DNA of 64,000 bases, taken from positions 465,044,995 through 465,108,994 of the forward strand of contig CM060950.1 in NCBI GenBank assembly GCA_030765055.1, given 5' to 3'. The notes under the pieces were generated by a model. It was not told where the DNA came from. It saw only the letters and a program-made list of their open reading frames with translations, and did not search any database. The translations under genes were made by a program, and so were the position numbers. The DNA is from Mantis religiosa (lineage: Eukaryota > Arthropoda > Insecta > Mantodea > Mantidae). Of this stretch, positions 1-10,964 are shown one piece after another; within the stretch, counting starts at the first letter, position 1, and each line of letters begins with the position of its first letter.

Positions 1-178
1 CAACACACGACTTAACGATGCCATTCACCATAACAAAACAACTCTACTCTGAAAACAAACTGAAAATTAACTCTGTTTCAAACTGCGTGACTTCTGTTTT
101 CATAGTAGGTGCATTATTTATTTATGCTTGAGATATTGTGAGGAAAGAATGGTGTTGTTTTTCAGGCTTATCTGTGTA

Positions 179-487
179 ACCATTACCATGTGAAGATAAA
201 ACGTGCATCACTCATGTTCTAAGTATCGTAGAGACAGACTTTTTGTACGGTCATGATCAGAAAATAAAATTCTTTCATATTATAAGACTGGCGTCTATAA
301 TATTCAAATATTTATCCATAACATTTAACCGTAACCATGTGAAGATAAAACTTTCATTGCTCGCATTTAAAGTATCGTAGAGACAGAATTTTTGTACGGT
401 CATGATCAGAAAATAAAATTCTTTCTTATTATAAGATTGGCATGTCATTTTTCAAACATTTATCTAAACGTAATTAATATAATGTTC
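179..487. repeat. Two-copy tandem duplication, unit about 155 bp
   Basis: Two adjacent imperfect copies (about 179-330 and 331-487) share the order ACCATGTGAAGATAAAAC, GTATCGTAGAGACAGA, TTTTTGTACGGTCATGATCA and AAATTCTTTC. Differences are scattered substitutions and small indels. There is no coding capacity, and I see nothing else in the first 740 bases. Confidence 0.8.
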
Positions 488-756
488 TCAGTTAAGGCAC
501 GCAAAATGCATTTATCACAATTCGGCAGCGCTGGTAGGAGGAGCAAGCTTAGGATTTGCTGGAGTGTGCAGTACGGCCCGCCTCCATATGCCTTTAACTT
601 TTGCAAAGATTATAGTGAAATTTTAAAAATGAATTTTGGGTGCAATACTTCCCTGTTATATACATGGTAGATAAAGTAATAGAGAACAGTAAATAGAGAA
701 AGTCATGCATGTAACAGGTTTTTGCTAATAGTGTCCGATCAACTTCTTTCAAATTC

Positions 757-2045
757 AACTGAACACCACATACAAAACATCTATCAAGCCAATACTTCGT
801 TACAATGCAGAGGTAATAATTACGGCAAACAGTTCTAACATAAATCACCTAGAAGTATGCCAAAATCAGGCCCTGCATCTAATAACCGGTGCAGCAAAAT
901 CAACTCCAATAACGGCAATGCAAGCCTTAACTCAGAACTATCCAATACATCTATCTAACTTTAGAGAAACAGGCACTAATACAACATGAAAAAATGTTGC
1001 GGTTAAAAACAACAAAATGGGAGAAAAGACTACTACAACCAATCAAGATGAAAACACAAACAAGTTTCCTACACAAAGTTAAGGAACTAAAAAAAGAGAT
1101 CTGAATCTTCCTAATTCCAGAGAAAACATTTTAACCCAAGAAAACCCACTGACTTTTGAACCAATTAATATTCAAGTATATTTAGAACAAATAGCTACAA
1201 AATCTGAAACTTCCAAACCTGTACTAAAAGCACTAGCATTAGAAACTGTGAACAATTGATACCCACCTGAAGAATGGTTACATATCTACACAGATGGATC
1301 TAAGTTGGGCAACAACTCAGGAGCAGGAATTAAGTGTGCACTGTTCTCTTTCTATCAACCAGCAGGATACCACACAACAAATTTTGATGCAGAAGTAACA
1401 GCTATTCATATTTCACTCCAACACCTTTTATTCAGAATAGATAAATTCAAAAATGCTGTCATACTTCCTGATTCTAAAGCAGCATTATATGCAATAAGTT
1501 CATATAAAATAAGGTCAATCCACATTAAAGAATGTCACAAAATGATCCAAAAACTTCAAAAACTGCAGAAAAGAATTATATTACAGTGGATACCTGCACA
1601 TTGTGGAATTACTGGAAATGAATCAGCTAATTTTCTTGCCAAAAAAGGTGCACATTTAATTCAGAACAAAAGTAAAAACTTACCCTTTAAATCCATAAAA
1701 AATTAATTAAAAACAAATATAAAAAACAATCAATATCTAACAAAGCCAAAGATAAAAAATGGAACATTTTAATTAAAAATCCAGAAATTATTCCAGAAAT
1801 CCCACGTAAAGCTACAGTAGCAAATTTTAGATTACTTATGGAACATGAGTATTTGGCCAAACACTTACACAGAATAAGAATTTATACAAGTCCAAATTGT
1901 CCTCTGTGCAACAAAGAAGAGGAAATGAATGAAGAACATTTTCTAACCTGTGAAGCCCTACCTGCCGGACCCACTACACAGAAATATTGGAGAGCAAGAG
2001 AGCTAATGGCTTCATTGCCAAAGCCTAGCATTTGAAAACAACAAC
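757..2045 (+). mobile_element. 5'-truncated LINE with RNase H domain
   Basis: This is the 3' part of a non-LTR retrotransposon. It is bounded by a perfect 16-bp target-site duplication, AACTTCTTTCAAATTC, at 741-756 and 2046-2061, and ends in an (AAC)n tail. The readable ORF at 1305..1706 is an RNase H domain: YTDGS (first Asp, just upstream), FDAEVTAI (Glu), LPDSKAAL (Asp), and GNESAN where the family has a final Asp. A second frame at 1838..2035 holds the C-terminal zinc knuckle CPLCNKEEEMNEEHFLTC. Several stops upstream (near 990, 1100 and 1258) show it is dead. RNase H plus the knuckle points to the I/Jockey-like LINE group; the exact clade is not determined. Confidence 0.85.
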
Positions 2046-2517
2046 AACTTCTTTCAAATTCTGCAGTAAAATTTCAGTTTGGTAACAGTGTAATTTAAAC
2101 ATGGAGAAGCTGTTCTCCATATCTGGTAGTGCATTTCTCCTCTCTACAAGGATAATTCATATAAACTGAAATTTTGTAACACAGCTTTACGAGGAACATA
2201 AGTGTATAAAAGGAGTGCCTTATTTATCTACATAATTTTCCCCAAAAGAAATACATTTTCTTCATATAGGAAGATATCTGACAAGCCATGACCCAGTAGC
2301 CTATTGTGCATGTTCTGTTCAACTGCAATATTGTCTTCAACTATTTCCCTTCCTAATGCCTTCCTCAGTGAACCAAACAAACAGTAGCCAAGTGAACAAG
2401 TGTGGACTGTAAGGTGGGTGTCCAAGAGACAACCACTGTGATTTAGCGAGTTTATTACTAGGTAGAATTGCTGTGTGTATCTTGTATTGTCATGCAGAAG
2501 GGGTACGTCTTGAAATA

Positions 2518-3939
2518 CACTCCTGGAAATGGAAATAAGAATACATTGACGCCGGTGTGTCAGACCCACCATACTTGCTCCGGACACTGCGAGATTGCTG
2601 TACAAGCAATGATCACACGCACGGCACAGGGGACACACCAGGAACCGCGGTGTTGGCCGTCGAATGGCGCTAGCTGCGCAGCGTTTGGGCACCACCACCG
2701 TCAGTTTCAGCCAGTTTGCCGTGGCATACAGAGCTCCATCGCAGTCTTTAACACTGTTAGCATGCCGCGACAGCGTGGACGTGAACCATATGTGCAGTTG
2801 ACGGACTTTGAGCGATGGTGTATAGTGGGCATGCGGGAGGCCGGGTGGACGTACCGCCGAATTGCTCAACACGTGGGGCGTGAGGTCTCCACAGTACATC
2901 GATGTTGTCGCCAGTGGTCGGCGGAAGGTGCACGTGCCCGTCGACCTGGGACCGGACCGCAGCGACGTACGGATGCACGCCAAGACCGTCGGATCCTACG
3001 CAGTGCCGTAGGGGAAAGCACCGCCACTTCCCAGCAAATTAGGGACACTGTTGCTCCTGGGGTATCGGCGAGGACCATTCGCAACCATCTCCATGAAGCT
3101 GGGCTACGGTCCCGTGCAGCGTTAGGCCGTCTTCCGCTCACGCCCCAACATCGTGCAGCCCGGCTCCAGTAGTGTCGCGACAGGCGTGAATGGAGGGACG
3201 AACGGAGACGTGTCGTCTTCAGCGATGAGAGTCGCTTCTGCCTTGGTGCCAATGATGGTCTTATGTGTGTTTGGTGCCGTGCAGGTGAGCGCCACAATCA
3301 GGACTGCATACGACCGAGGCACACAGGGCCAAAACCCGGCATCATGGTGTGGGGAGCGATCTCCTACACTGGCCGTACACCTCTGGTGATCGTCGAGGAG
3401 ACACTGAATAGTGCATGGTACATCCAAACCGTCATCGAACCCATCGTTCTACCATTCCTAGACCGGAAAGGGAACTTGCTGTTCCAACAGGACAATGCAC
3501 GTCCGCATGTATGCCGTGCCACCAAACGTGCTCTAGAAGGTGTAAGTCAACTAACCTGGCCAGCAATATCTCCGAATCTGTCCCCCATTGAGCCAGTTTG
3601 GGACTGGAAGAAACGTCGTTTTACGCGGTCTGCACATCCAGCACTAACGTTGGTCCAACTGAGGCGCCAGCTGGAAATGGCATGGCAAGCCGTTCCACAG
3701 GACTACATCCAGCATCTCTACGATCGTCTCCATGGGAGAATAGCAGCCTGCATTGCTGCGAAAGGTGGATATACACGGTACTAGTGCCGACATTGTGCAT
3801 GCTCTGTTGTCTGTGTCTATGTGCCTATGGTTCTGTCAGTGTGATCATGTGATGTATCTGACCCCAGGAATGTATCTATAAAGTTTCCCCTTCCTGGGGC
3901 AATGAATTCACGGTGTTCTTATTTCAATTTCCAGGAGTG
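2518..3939 (+). mobile_element. Tc1-type DNA transposon, complete
   Basis: A 1422-bp element starts CACTCCTGGAAATGGAAAT and ends in its inverted repeat ATTTCAATTTCCAGGAGTG, with terminal repeats of about 28 bp. It is flanked by the TA duplication expected of Tc1/mariner elements (2516-2517 and 3940-3941). Its GC content is clearly higher than that of its surroundings, which suggests recent arrival. It sits inside an older mariner. The transposase reads across most of the length in a single frame with only one stop. Confidence 0.92.
2762..3784 (+). pseudogene. Tc1-type transposase, one in-frame stop
   Basis: A single 340-codon frame starts at MPRQRGREPY and ends at GGYTRY. The N-terminal half is the paired DNA-binding region (two helix-turn-helix units, roughly residues 15-125, with GWTYRRIAQHVGR and RTIRNHLHEAG). 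The catalytic half has Asp155 in FSDESRF, Asp244 in QQDNARPH and Glu277 in LSPIEPVWD, so the DDE triad is intact with 32 residues between the last two. A TAG at 3170-3172 (codon 137), between the DNA-binding and catalytic parts, is the only lesion. It would truncate the product to the DNA-binding half. Such a truncated transposase could compete with active copies for transposon ends; that is inference. Confidence 0.88.
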
Positions 3940-4865
3940 TAGTTGGTGTCATTGTTGTGATAAGCAAATTTGACTTGATCCAGCATCTGGCAGTACTAGA
4001 TGACATTTATTATCCTTCAATTGTGTAAAGTCAATGAATAGTACAGTTTTAAGTCTCAAACAGTTTCCAAAACTTAGCAGTTGACAGCCAAGTCTTGGCC
4101 TTTATTGTTGCTCCCTCTTCAACTTTTCTCCACCTGATACTTGTTCTCTTGTCTTTGGATATGGTGATGGAGCCATATTTCATCGTAGGTCACAATACAG
4201 TCCAAAATAGTCTTCTCTTTTTCTTCTAAGTGATTCAGAAGTTAGTGGCAGATATCTTTCTTTTGCACATGTTTCATGCCTTGGTGAGAAGACATGAAAT
4301 CCATTTTATTAGTATACTTCTGTATCCAAGTGTGTCCAGTTTAATGGAATGGACTCTTCCAACATTTATATCCATCTGGTGCAATCTCAGCAACAGTAAT
4401 GCAGTAATTGGCTTGCACAATTCAGCTGGACCTCAATATTCTCTTTGTTGATACTTATTTCCAGCTGCCATTTATGACCAATTTGCCACTTCACCATGCC
4501 CATTTCAAAACTGAGTTCAGTCTGTTTTTACTCATAGTATCATCAGGAATGGCACTTGAGATCTACATTTCACTTGCTTTCACATCTTCATTGGCTAGTA
4601 AATGAATACTAATGCTTTTTGCAACAGATCCTGGATTTTTCTGGTTACCCATAACAATATGGAAATGGCAGGCTTAAGTGCGAGGATCATTGGCATAGCT
4701 ATCCTCTCCATTCTGCTGCTACCGCTCCTTGGTGCACTATGTCGCTGACGTTGCTATTCAAGTCAAATGTTAAAAAATCTTATTTATATTTGAATGAAAC
4801 CCATATGTATAGAGCCAGTGAGCTGAGGAATGTGTATTTAAAATAATATGCTGGTGTATTTGCAG

Positions 4866-4931
4866 GAACCTATTGTGGGAGAATCTGTGAACTCATCAAA
4901 AAAGTCAACAGAGATAGCTGGAACTTCAAGT
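4866..4931 (+). CDS. RanBP3 exon (linker before Ran-binding domain), probable
   Basis: A 66-nt open block lies between a good acceptor (TTTGCAG at 4859-4865) and a consensus donor (GTAAGT from 4932). It is in phase 0 at both ends and encodes 22 mostly polar residues beginning EPIVGESVNSSKKS. It would splice in frame to the exon at 15507. In RanBP3 proteins the region before the Ran-binding domain is poorly conserved and rich in Ser/Glu, which fits, but there is no diagnostic motif here. The assignment rests on splice signals, phase and position. Confidence 0.6.
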
Positions 4932-5040
4932 GTAAGTACATTATTTAATGTTGCAAAGCTACTACATATTCTTCCTCATTTGTCAACCCATATGGAAAGC
5001 AATGATTATCCATTATTGAGTGGTTGAATAGGTTGTGTAT
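4932..5040. other. Start of RanBP3 intron
   Basis: Intron sequence between the exon donor and the inverted LTR unit. The intron runs to 15506 (10.6 kb) and is mostly repeats, described in later entries. Confidence 0.6.
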
Positions 5041-5696
5041 TGTCACGAAAGCATTGTTGAGGCGAGACTGCGTGAGGGACGAGTTCAAAGAGACGGGCTG
5101 TGCAATGCGGAGACGAAACGATGGGGGCAAGGAGATGGATTTCTGGAGAGTTTGTCTTTTTTCTAGCGCCGTCTTGATTGTTTGAGAACATTCCAGATAG
5201 TGAGTAGGATATATAAAAGCAGCCGCCGCCCGCCACTGGGTGTCAGTCGGTAATTGGATGCATGCACGTGAACATCTGTAAAAGTGAACTAATTCTGACT
5301 TTGTGGGTTCATGAAATTAAAAGTCCAGGTTACAAACACCAAAAATTGCTCTTTATTTGCCTAGAAACACACTTCGGTCAATACCTACAGTAGCAGAATT
5401 ACGTCACATACAACTTGCAAGGTCATCGACCACAAAAGAGTTCACTTTTACTGCTGTTCACGTGAATGTGTCCAATTACTGACTGACTCTCAGTGACGGG
5501 TGGCAGCTCCTTTCTTATATCTTACTATCGGCAATGTTCTCAAATAATCAACATGGCACTAGAAAAAAGACGAACTCTCCAGAAAATCCATCTCCTTCCT
5601 CCCACCGTTTCGGCAAGCTTTTATCTCTGCACTGCACTGCCCATCTCTTTGAACTCGTCCCTCGCACCGCCTCGCCTCACCAATGCATTTGTGACA
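5041..5696. mobile_element. Inverted pair of Gypsy-like LTRs with 4-bp target duplication
   Basis: The left part (5041 to about 5290, + strand) begins TGTCACGAAAGC. The right part (5295-5696, - strand) is a fuller LTR beginning, in its own sense, TGTCACAAATGCATT and ending CCCACAAAGTCAG. The two are related inverted copies (for example GACGAGTTCAAAGAGA in both) with many differences. The unit is flanked by GTAT on both sides (5037-5040 and 5697-5700), the size expected from a Gypsy integrase. LTR features include a TATATAAAA box near 5209 and AATAAAG (read on the - strand) near 5354. No internal coding region remains. Confidence 0.75.
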
Positions 5697-5700
5697 GTAT

Positions 5701-6239
5701 CATAGTAACAGGTAGGTTATGTGCTCTGTGAGATTCCTCCAAGCAGTATTTCTCTTTTCTTGGTAGACCTGCTTCTATGGGCACCAAGAGTATTGGTTGG
5801 ATACAAACCTTCCAATGAAATGTGGTAGCCTGTGAACTTATATGCACGAGTATTGTGTTGAGTTGACAAACCACTGGCACACTCAGATTTTGTTCTTTTT
5901 GTTGGGAACTTAAAATTCCTTAATTTATTTATGCCAGTGGGGTCTTCTCTTCTGCTAACCAAAACATGAAAAGCATGCCTATATTACAACAGTATATAAT
6001 AATGTTAACACAAGCTGTTAAAAGTGCTCAATAAACATAATTAGTAACTTCTCTCTAGGACTGCTGTAAGTTTAATCCCAAATCCTTTCCCTCACTGTAA
6101 CACTGATTACCTCTCAGTTAATGTTTTTGCATGTATTAATAAAAGTAATTTCTTCTTCTGTTTCTTATTTTTCTTCAATTCCCTAGTTTTACCACTATTG
6201 TGGTGTTAGGGGATTTTTTGGTGTTGTGTTGAGGAACAG
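5701..6239. other. No recognisable feature
   Basis: AT-rich intronic sequence in RanBP3. I see no coding signal or repeat that I can name. Confidence 0.5.
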
Positions 6240-6493
6240 CTACTCTAAATCAGATAAGGAACCCAGGATGGGTGAAAAGCCCAATGCCTGGTACGAGAGT
6301 GAGAGAAGTAGATGACAGAATGAGGGTGAAATGAATGAAAGAAAAGATGATAATGGAGCATTTGGTGGAATGATGGCGGAGAAAACCGGCCCCTATGCTG
6401 TGCTTTCCACCACAAAATCGATCTCACCTGGAATTGAACCTGGATACCTCGGTGAGATTCAAGCGATCTAACCACTCAGCCATGGCACGGCCA
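6240..6493 (-). mobile_element. tRNA-derived SINE, family A
   Basis: Read on the - strand it starts with a tRNA-like head: GGCCGTGCCATGGCTGAGTG contains an A-box (TGGCTGAGTGG) and is followed by a B-box (GGTTCAATTCC). A body follows with the phrase TGGTGGAAAGCA. The same family occurs at 16590-16830 and 54197-54449, where its ends are fixed by a target duplication. It would be transcribed by RNA polymerase III and mobilised by a LINE. Confidence 0.8.
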
Positions 6494-7543
6494 ATATCAG
6501 TTATAATTTATGGAAAACTAATATTGTATATTGGAACTTGAATCGTTCAGAATTAGATCGCTTTTAGCAATAAATGAAATAGCTGAATTTCATAATTAAG
6601 TTTAATTAAATAAATGTGAAACATTCCAACCACAATGTTGATAGATTTTGTCCTTTGAATAGTGCTTAAGAACTGAAGTGCTGTGTTACAATATAATAAA
6701 TAGATTTTACATAACGTTGTAACTGTGCAAAATATCAGCTGCTCAGAGTTTTACTGTTGAAGCAGTGTTGTGACAAGTAAATAGTTCTTCTTAATGTTAG
6801 GATTAGATTACATTTAGTGAGTTCACTAGTAGCCATTAAAGGCCTGTGAACACCTAAACATGTTGAGATTATAGACTGAATACTCAATTTTGTAATATTT
6901 ATATTAAATGGAGTTAAATTTTTGTTTCTAGTGCTTTGAACAAAAAAATAAATTAAGGGTTTTGTTAGCCAATGCTGTAGGGGAGTGCAAGTTATAAAAA
7001 ATAAATACTTTTTACTAAATTTGTTACTTTCAAATTCTTTAAGCATAGAAGAAACCTGAAATGTTTAATGGGATATAACGTTTATATATAGTTTGCAATA
7101 GTTAGGAATGAACAATTTTAAACATTTAAACTTGAAACTGTGAGTCAAATTTTTACTAGATTAGAACATTATGAACATTATAATAATACCTAAACTAAAC
7201 ACTTTATTGCCTGAGTAATATAAAAGCTTTATTTCTTTGAAGAGTATTTCTAACTCTTTGTACATATCTTGTTAAATTACAGCATGGCGTCAATTGTTTC
7301 AGGACAAGTTTGTGTCAATGTGATGTTTGCATGCGGTTTTTGAGCAAATGTGTAATAAATTATCATAAAATCAATTTGAGTAACAGTTGAGTTCAAAAGC
7401 TTTTACCCTCATTTTAGGAGGTTTCCAATCCTTATCATAAAGAAGTTTGTAGTGTACAGTGCATTGGAATTTAGGCATGTTAGATCTGTCACTATAGGAT
7501 CACTGGGCTTTGCTATTGGGCAAATAGATAAATACAATATAAT
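6494..7543. other. No recognisable feature
   Basis: AT-rich intronic sequence with short low-complexity runs. No ORF here resembles a known protein. Confidence 0.5.
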
Positions 7544-7735
7544 TTTGAGTCAAACTAGTACTCAATGCTCCACTTATTGCTAGTATTTACCGAGAATGTG
7601 TTATGTTAGGATGTTCCTAACATCATCAGCTGCTGTCGACTAATAGATGGTTTGGTGAACTCCTTGGAGGTGATAGGTGCGTCTCTGTCAGTATCTTGAT
7701 GAACTTGAAGTTTGGGTTTTCTTCGAAGGTAGCAC
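7544..7735 (-). mobile_element. PLE 3'-end fragment (lineage 3)
   Basis: On the - strand this matches the 3' end of the PLE at 17966-18436: the end of the endonuclease ORF, a hammerhead-like segment, and a downstream tail ending GTATTAGT-like near 7550. The upstream part is missing and the sequence changes abruptly at about 7735. The ribozyme core at 7594-7629 keeps CTGATGA and a 7-bp stem II, but GAAAC has become ATAAC, so it should be inactive. Confidence 0.75.
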
Positions 7736-8960
7736 ACGTCCGAGGGGTGCTTCAGTCTTACAAGAATAATCAGTGCATTATCTGAGAGTTTTCTGTCAAC
7801 TAAGATAAATCCATGGTAATCGTTCAAGAAGCGCGACTATACTTAAGAATGGCTAATCATTTTTTGATTTGTTAGACTGGTCCTCTCACAGAGGAAGAAA
7901 TGGATTAATATATACTGAATGTTTTGGAAGACAACGGTGATATATTTGCAGATAGTTCACAAGAGTTTTCAAGTGAATGCGAATCAGGGGGAAATGACTC
8001 AATATTTTTATTCCATATGGTTCACTATATCTGAAATTCGTATTTCTTGGCCTTAGTGGACTAAGTCTGCATTTAGATGACAACATAAGTCCAATAGAGT
8101 GCTTGTAATGTCAGTAAATTGCTTTGACTATCTAATTATGACTTAAACACCAGGAAGACCAAAAATACCCAGGACGGGTACATTTGTCAGCACAAAATTA
8201 CCTGGTTAAGAGGTTAAGTATGTAAATATAATTTTCTTCCGTCAAAACAGGTATCAGTAGCTTTAAAGAGGTCCATTTTGACTATTGCATGATGTAATGA
8301 TTGTATTGCGTACCTTAAAGGTGAATTAACCAAAAGAAACATTATTGTGAGCATCATATCCAGGAATATGTAGCTTTTTGAAAACTGCTCTTTGTTTTTA
8401 ATGTGAGCAAATGACTTGAAAAAGTCTGTAATGATGACACTTCTTTTATATTAAGCAAAGAAAGAAAAAATTATATTAATAACAAACATGTATTTACAAA
8501 CAAGTTTAGTAATGTGAAATTAATTAAGAATTATAATAACAAACACAGTTAACATTCCAAAACTAAAAGAGAAACATGAAAATAAAACAAAAAAGAATAA
8601 CATAAATATATACGTACACGTACATGCTGAACATACTTTTCTTTTGCTAATAAGCTGTGAGAACAAAACTGTAAAATTTCAGTAGAAGTTTATTCAATTA
8701 TTAGGGAATTGTACTACAGCAAAAGTTCACGAGTCCCCATCAAAAACACCAGTAAAAGCTTAGTGATGACACAGCTTGAGTGCTTCTTAATCAGTCAGTG
8801 GTATTATTTTTCAATCTGTTTTTCTGTGAACTTGCTGTTTATCATCAAAATTAGATCATTCCAGGCTAAAACTTTACTTCATTGTATAGATCTCAAAATT
8901 TGAAACTCTGAAAGAGAATTTACTATTGTAGAATAATTTATATATAAATAACAAAATACA
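7736..8960. other. No recognisable feature
   Basis: AT-rich intronic sequence. Short ORFs here have no recognisable similarity. Confidence 0.5.
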
Positions 8961-9059
8961 TTATGTTATGGTATGATATGATTTATTGAGTACTGAAACA
9001 AATGCATCTTGGGCTTCCCCTAAGCTGGACCCTGGCCCCTTTGCTAATAGAGCAGTCCC

Positions 9060-9509
9060 TTAACTCAAGAGCGGGCGCTCTAATTTTCTCAACAGGATCG
9101 GGTGTGCAGGGTACTGTATCCCACATTCATTTCTCAATATTTTAATCATATTGATACACTTTAAAATGTAAATATACTTATATTTCAGACCTTTTCCATG
9201 CACACTGCATTTGAATGCAATCTGAACAAAATTGTTACATTGTTGTCTTTTACCTTCCAATTTCCCAATTCTGATTGCATCCCACAGTTCAAAGCCTCTC
9301 ATATTCATTCTTAATCTTTTCATTAATAATTCTGTAGCTCTTGAAATGCTCTGATTCCTTTTCACTCTTCTACCCCTGAAATTATTAAGTTGTATCTTCT
9401 CACAGTCTTCCGTACTTTCCTTTCTTCTTTCCATTTTTTCCATCTTGATTTTTATCTTCTCCAACTCTTTAGGTTTAATCTCTAACTCTTTGTTACCCAT
9501 TTCCTCCAT
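9060..9509 (-). CDS. Unidentified 149-codon ORF, possible LINE ORF remnant
   Basis: The reading frame is Lys/Glu-rich at its N-terminus (residues about 1-45, predicted coiled coil, with ELEKIKIKMEKMERRKES), then basic, ending RKLERPLLS. I do not recognise the protein. Just beyond its 3' side (8960-8985) is a run of TATG-like units, as seen in tandem 3' tails of some LINEs on the - strand. An ORF1-type remnant is therefore possible, but no zinc knuckle or catalytic motif is visible. It may also be chance. Confidence 0.25.
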   Translation of the reverse strand: MEEMGNKELEIKPKELEKIKIKMEKMERRKESTEDCEKIQLNNFRGRRVKRNQSISRATELLMKRLRMNMRGFELWDAIRIGKLEGKRQQCNNFVQIAFKCSVHGKGLKYKYIYILKCINMIKILRNECGIQYPAHPILLRKLERPLLS

Positions 9510-10073
9510 TCTTGTTTAAATCTTATTGACAAACCATTGTTTCTTGTAACTTCTCCTTGTAACCAATAACTGCTTTGTGGTTGCCATGTCTCATAGTTTC
9601 TTTTTTCTCTCTTCCACGGGAACAACTCTACTGCAGGTCTGTTATCCTATGTTACCTGTTTAGTACTCCAAAATATATTACATGAAGTACCAGCTCATGT
9701 CAATGACGACTTGCTTGCAATAACTCCTCTGCCCCTTTTTATAACTCTTTGCACTGCAACTGCATACATTTGTGATAGAGACTATGGTACCCCATGTTTA
9801 GTGCTACAGCTACTTAAAGTAACAACTTTGAGGGAATAACCACTTCATATGTGATTTAAGTATTGCTTTAGAAGATTTTAATTATTACAGAATAAGAGCT
9901 CTATAAATTATAATGAACACTTATATATTAAATTAACTTTAAAGACACTAGACAACACTTACTTTTAATTAAGTTAATTAGGAGTCGATTAATAACACAA
10001 AACAACACTCCTAATTAACTTAATTATACAACAACACTGTTTTCAACACTTCCATAAAAGGATTTACTTACTT

Positions 10074-10964
10074 TTAAATTTTTCCGGAACTAGTTTCAGA
10101 GGCTTTGCCTCTATCATCGGCCGGCTCTCGACTGATTCTCGTTGGTGTAGCTGACGATACCTTGTCACAGGTCTCCTCTGGTGGCGGCTCAAGGAACTTG
10201 CTGAACAAATCCTTCTGGGGGATGTCGAAATTGAATACTTTGTTCCTATTTTTTGAAATGAAGATTTGTTCCCATGTGGATAGTTCTTGTTTTCCTGATG
10301 TATGTTTCAGTAGTTTTGGTTCTGGATTTATGTTGTGGTTTTTTTCCCAAAAATGTGTGGCAACTGCTGATTTTTCTAATTGTTTATATTTTATGTTTCT
10401 AAAGTGTTCCTTTGCTCTTGTTTCTAAATTTCTTTTGGTTTTTCCAATATAAATTTGACTACAGTCATTGCATTCAATTTGATATATACCAGATTTTTTG
10501 TTTGATGGAATAGCATCTTTGATGTTTGAGCAAATTAGGTTTTTTAAGGAGAAATGGTTGACTGGTGCTAGTTGAATATTTTGTTTTTTGAAGACTTTTT
10601 TGAATTTATCATAGGCCCATGGATGGTAAGTGAATTTTTTGAAAATCATATTAGTTTCTGTAGATGAGAGAGTTGTGGTTTCGTTTAGTAGCTTCTTCTT
10701 TTTTGCTAAGCTCACTTTTTTGTCCACTAATGATTTGGGAAAGTTATTTTTTTGTGCTATTTCAATTATTTTGTTGTATTCTGTTTTGTATTCTTCTGCT
10801 GTGAGAGGGATGTTTACCAGTCTGTGTGCTAAACTATTGAAGATTGCCTGTTTGTGGGATCTTGGGTTGTAGCCATTAGCTTTTATGTAGTTGTCTGTCT
10901 GTGTTGGTTTTCTGTAAATGCCAAAGTTTAGTCTGTTTTTATTCCTCATTATTTTTAGATCCAA
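10074..10964 (-). CDS. PLE protein C-terminus with GIY-YIG endonuclease
   Basis: A 296-codon open frame covers the end of the reverse transcriptase (thumb region, with FTYHPWAYDKFKKVFKK near residues 112-128) and a complete GIY-YIG endonuclease: GIYQIECNDC at about residue 160, YIGKTKRNLETRAKEHFR at about 173, and ATHFWEKNHNINPEPKLL. In PLEs this domain nicks the target to start reverse transcription. The RT fingers and palm are missing, so the element is 5'-truncated, yet no stop interrupts the remaining frame. The last codons (PADDRGKASETSSGKI) coincide with the hammerhead motif at 10084-10124. Confidence 0.88.
   Translation of the reverse strand: MDLKIMRNKNRLNFGIYRKPTQTDNYIKANGYNPRSHKQAIFNSLAHRLVNIPLTAEEYKTEYNKIIEIAQKNNFPKSLVDKKVSLAKKKKLLNETTTLSSTETNMIFKKFTYHPWAYDKFKKVFKKQNIQLAPVNHFSLKNLICSNIKDAIPSNKKSGIYQIECNDCSQIYIGKTKRNLETRAKEHFRNIKYKQLEKSAVATHFWEKNHNINPEPKLLKHTSGKQELSTWEQIFISKNRNKVFNFDIPQKDLFSKFLEPPPEETCDKVSSATPTRISREPADDRGKASETSSGKI
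10084..10124 (-). ncRNA. Hammerhead-ribozyme-like motif in PLE lineage 2
   Basis: In - strand sense: stem I strand CCGG, core CCGATGA, stem II AGAGGC-AAA-GCCTCT, then GAAA, self-complementary stem III ACTAGT, then T and the second stem I strand CCGG. Every helix pairs perfectly. The core has C instead of the invariant U at position 4 (CUGAUGA expected), so activity is uncertain. The motif lies inside the last codons of the endonuclease ORF. Confidence 0.7.

Larger units (their letters stand above)
2100..4700 (-). mobile_element. Degraded mariner element, split by a Tc1 insertion
   Basis: On the - strand both flanks of the Tc1 element at 2518..3939 read as pieces of a mariner transposase. On the right, the segment around 4140-4220 gives a YDEIWLHHH-like block, equivalent to the first-Asp region GDETW. 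On the left, 2228-2510 gives PLLHDNTRYTQQ (second-Asp region) and LGYCLFGSLRKALG (third-Asp region DYHLFGSLK). Frames are broken many times. Terminal repeats were not found, so the ends are approximate. Removing the Tc1 leaves about 1.2 kb, the usual mariner size. It is an old copy that served as a target. Confidence 0.6.
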
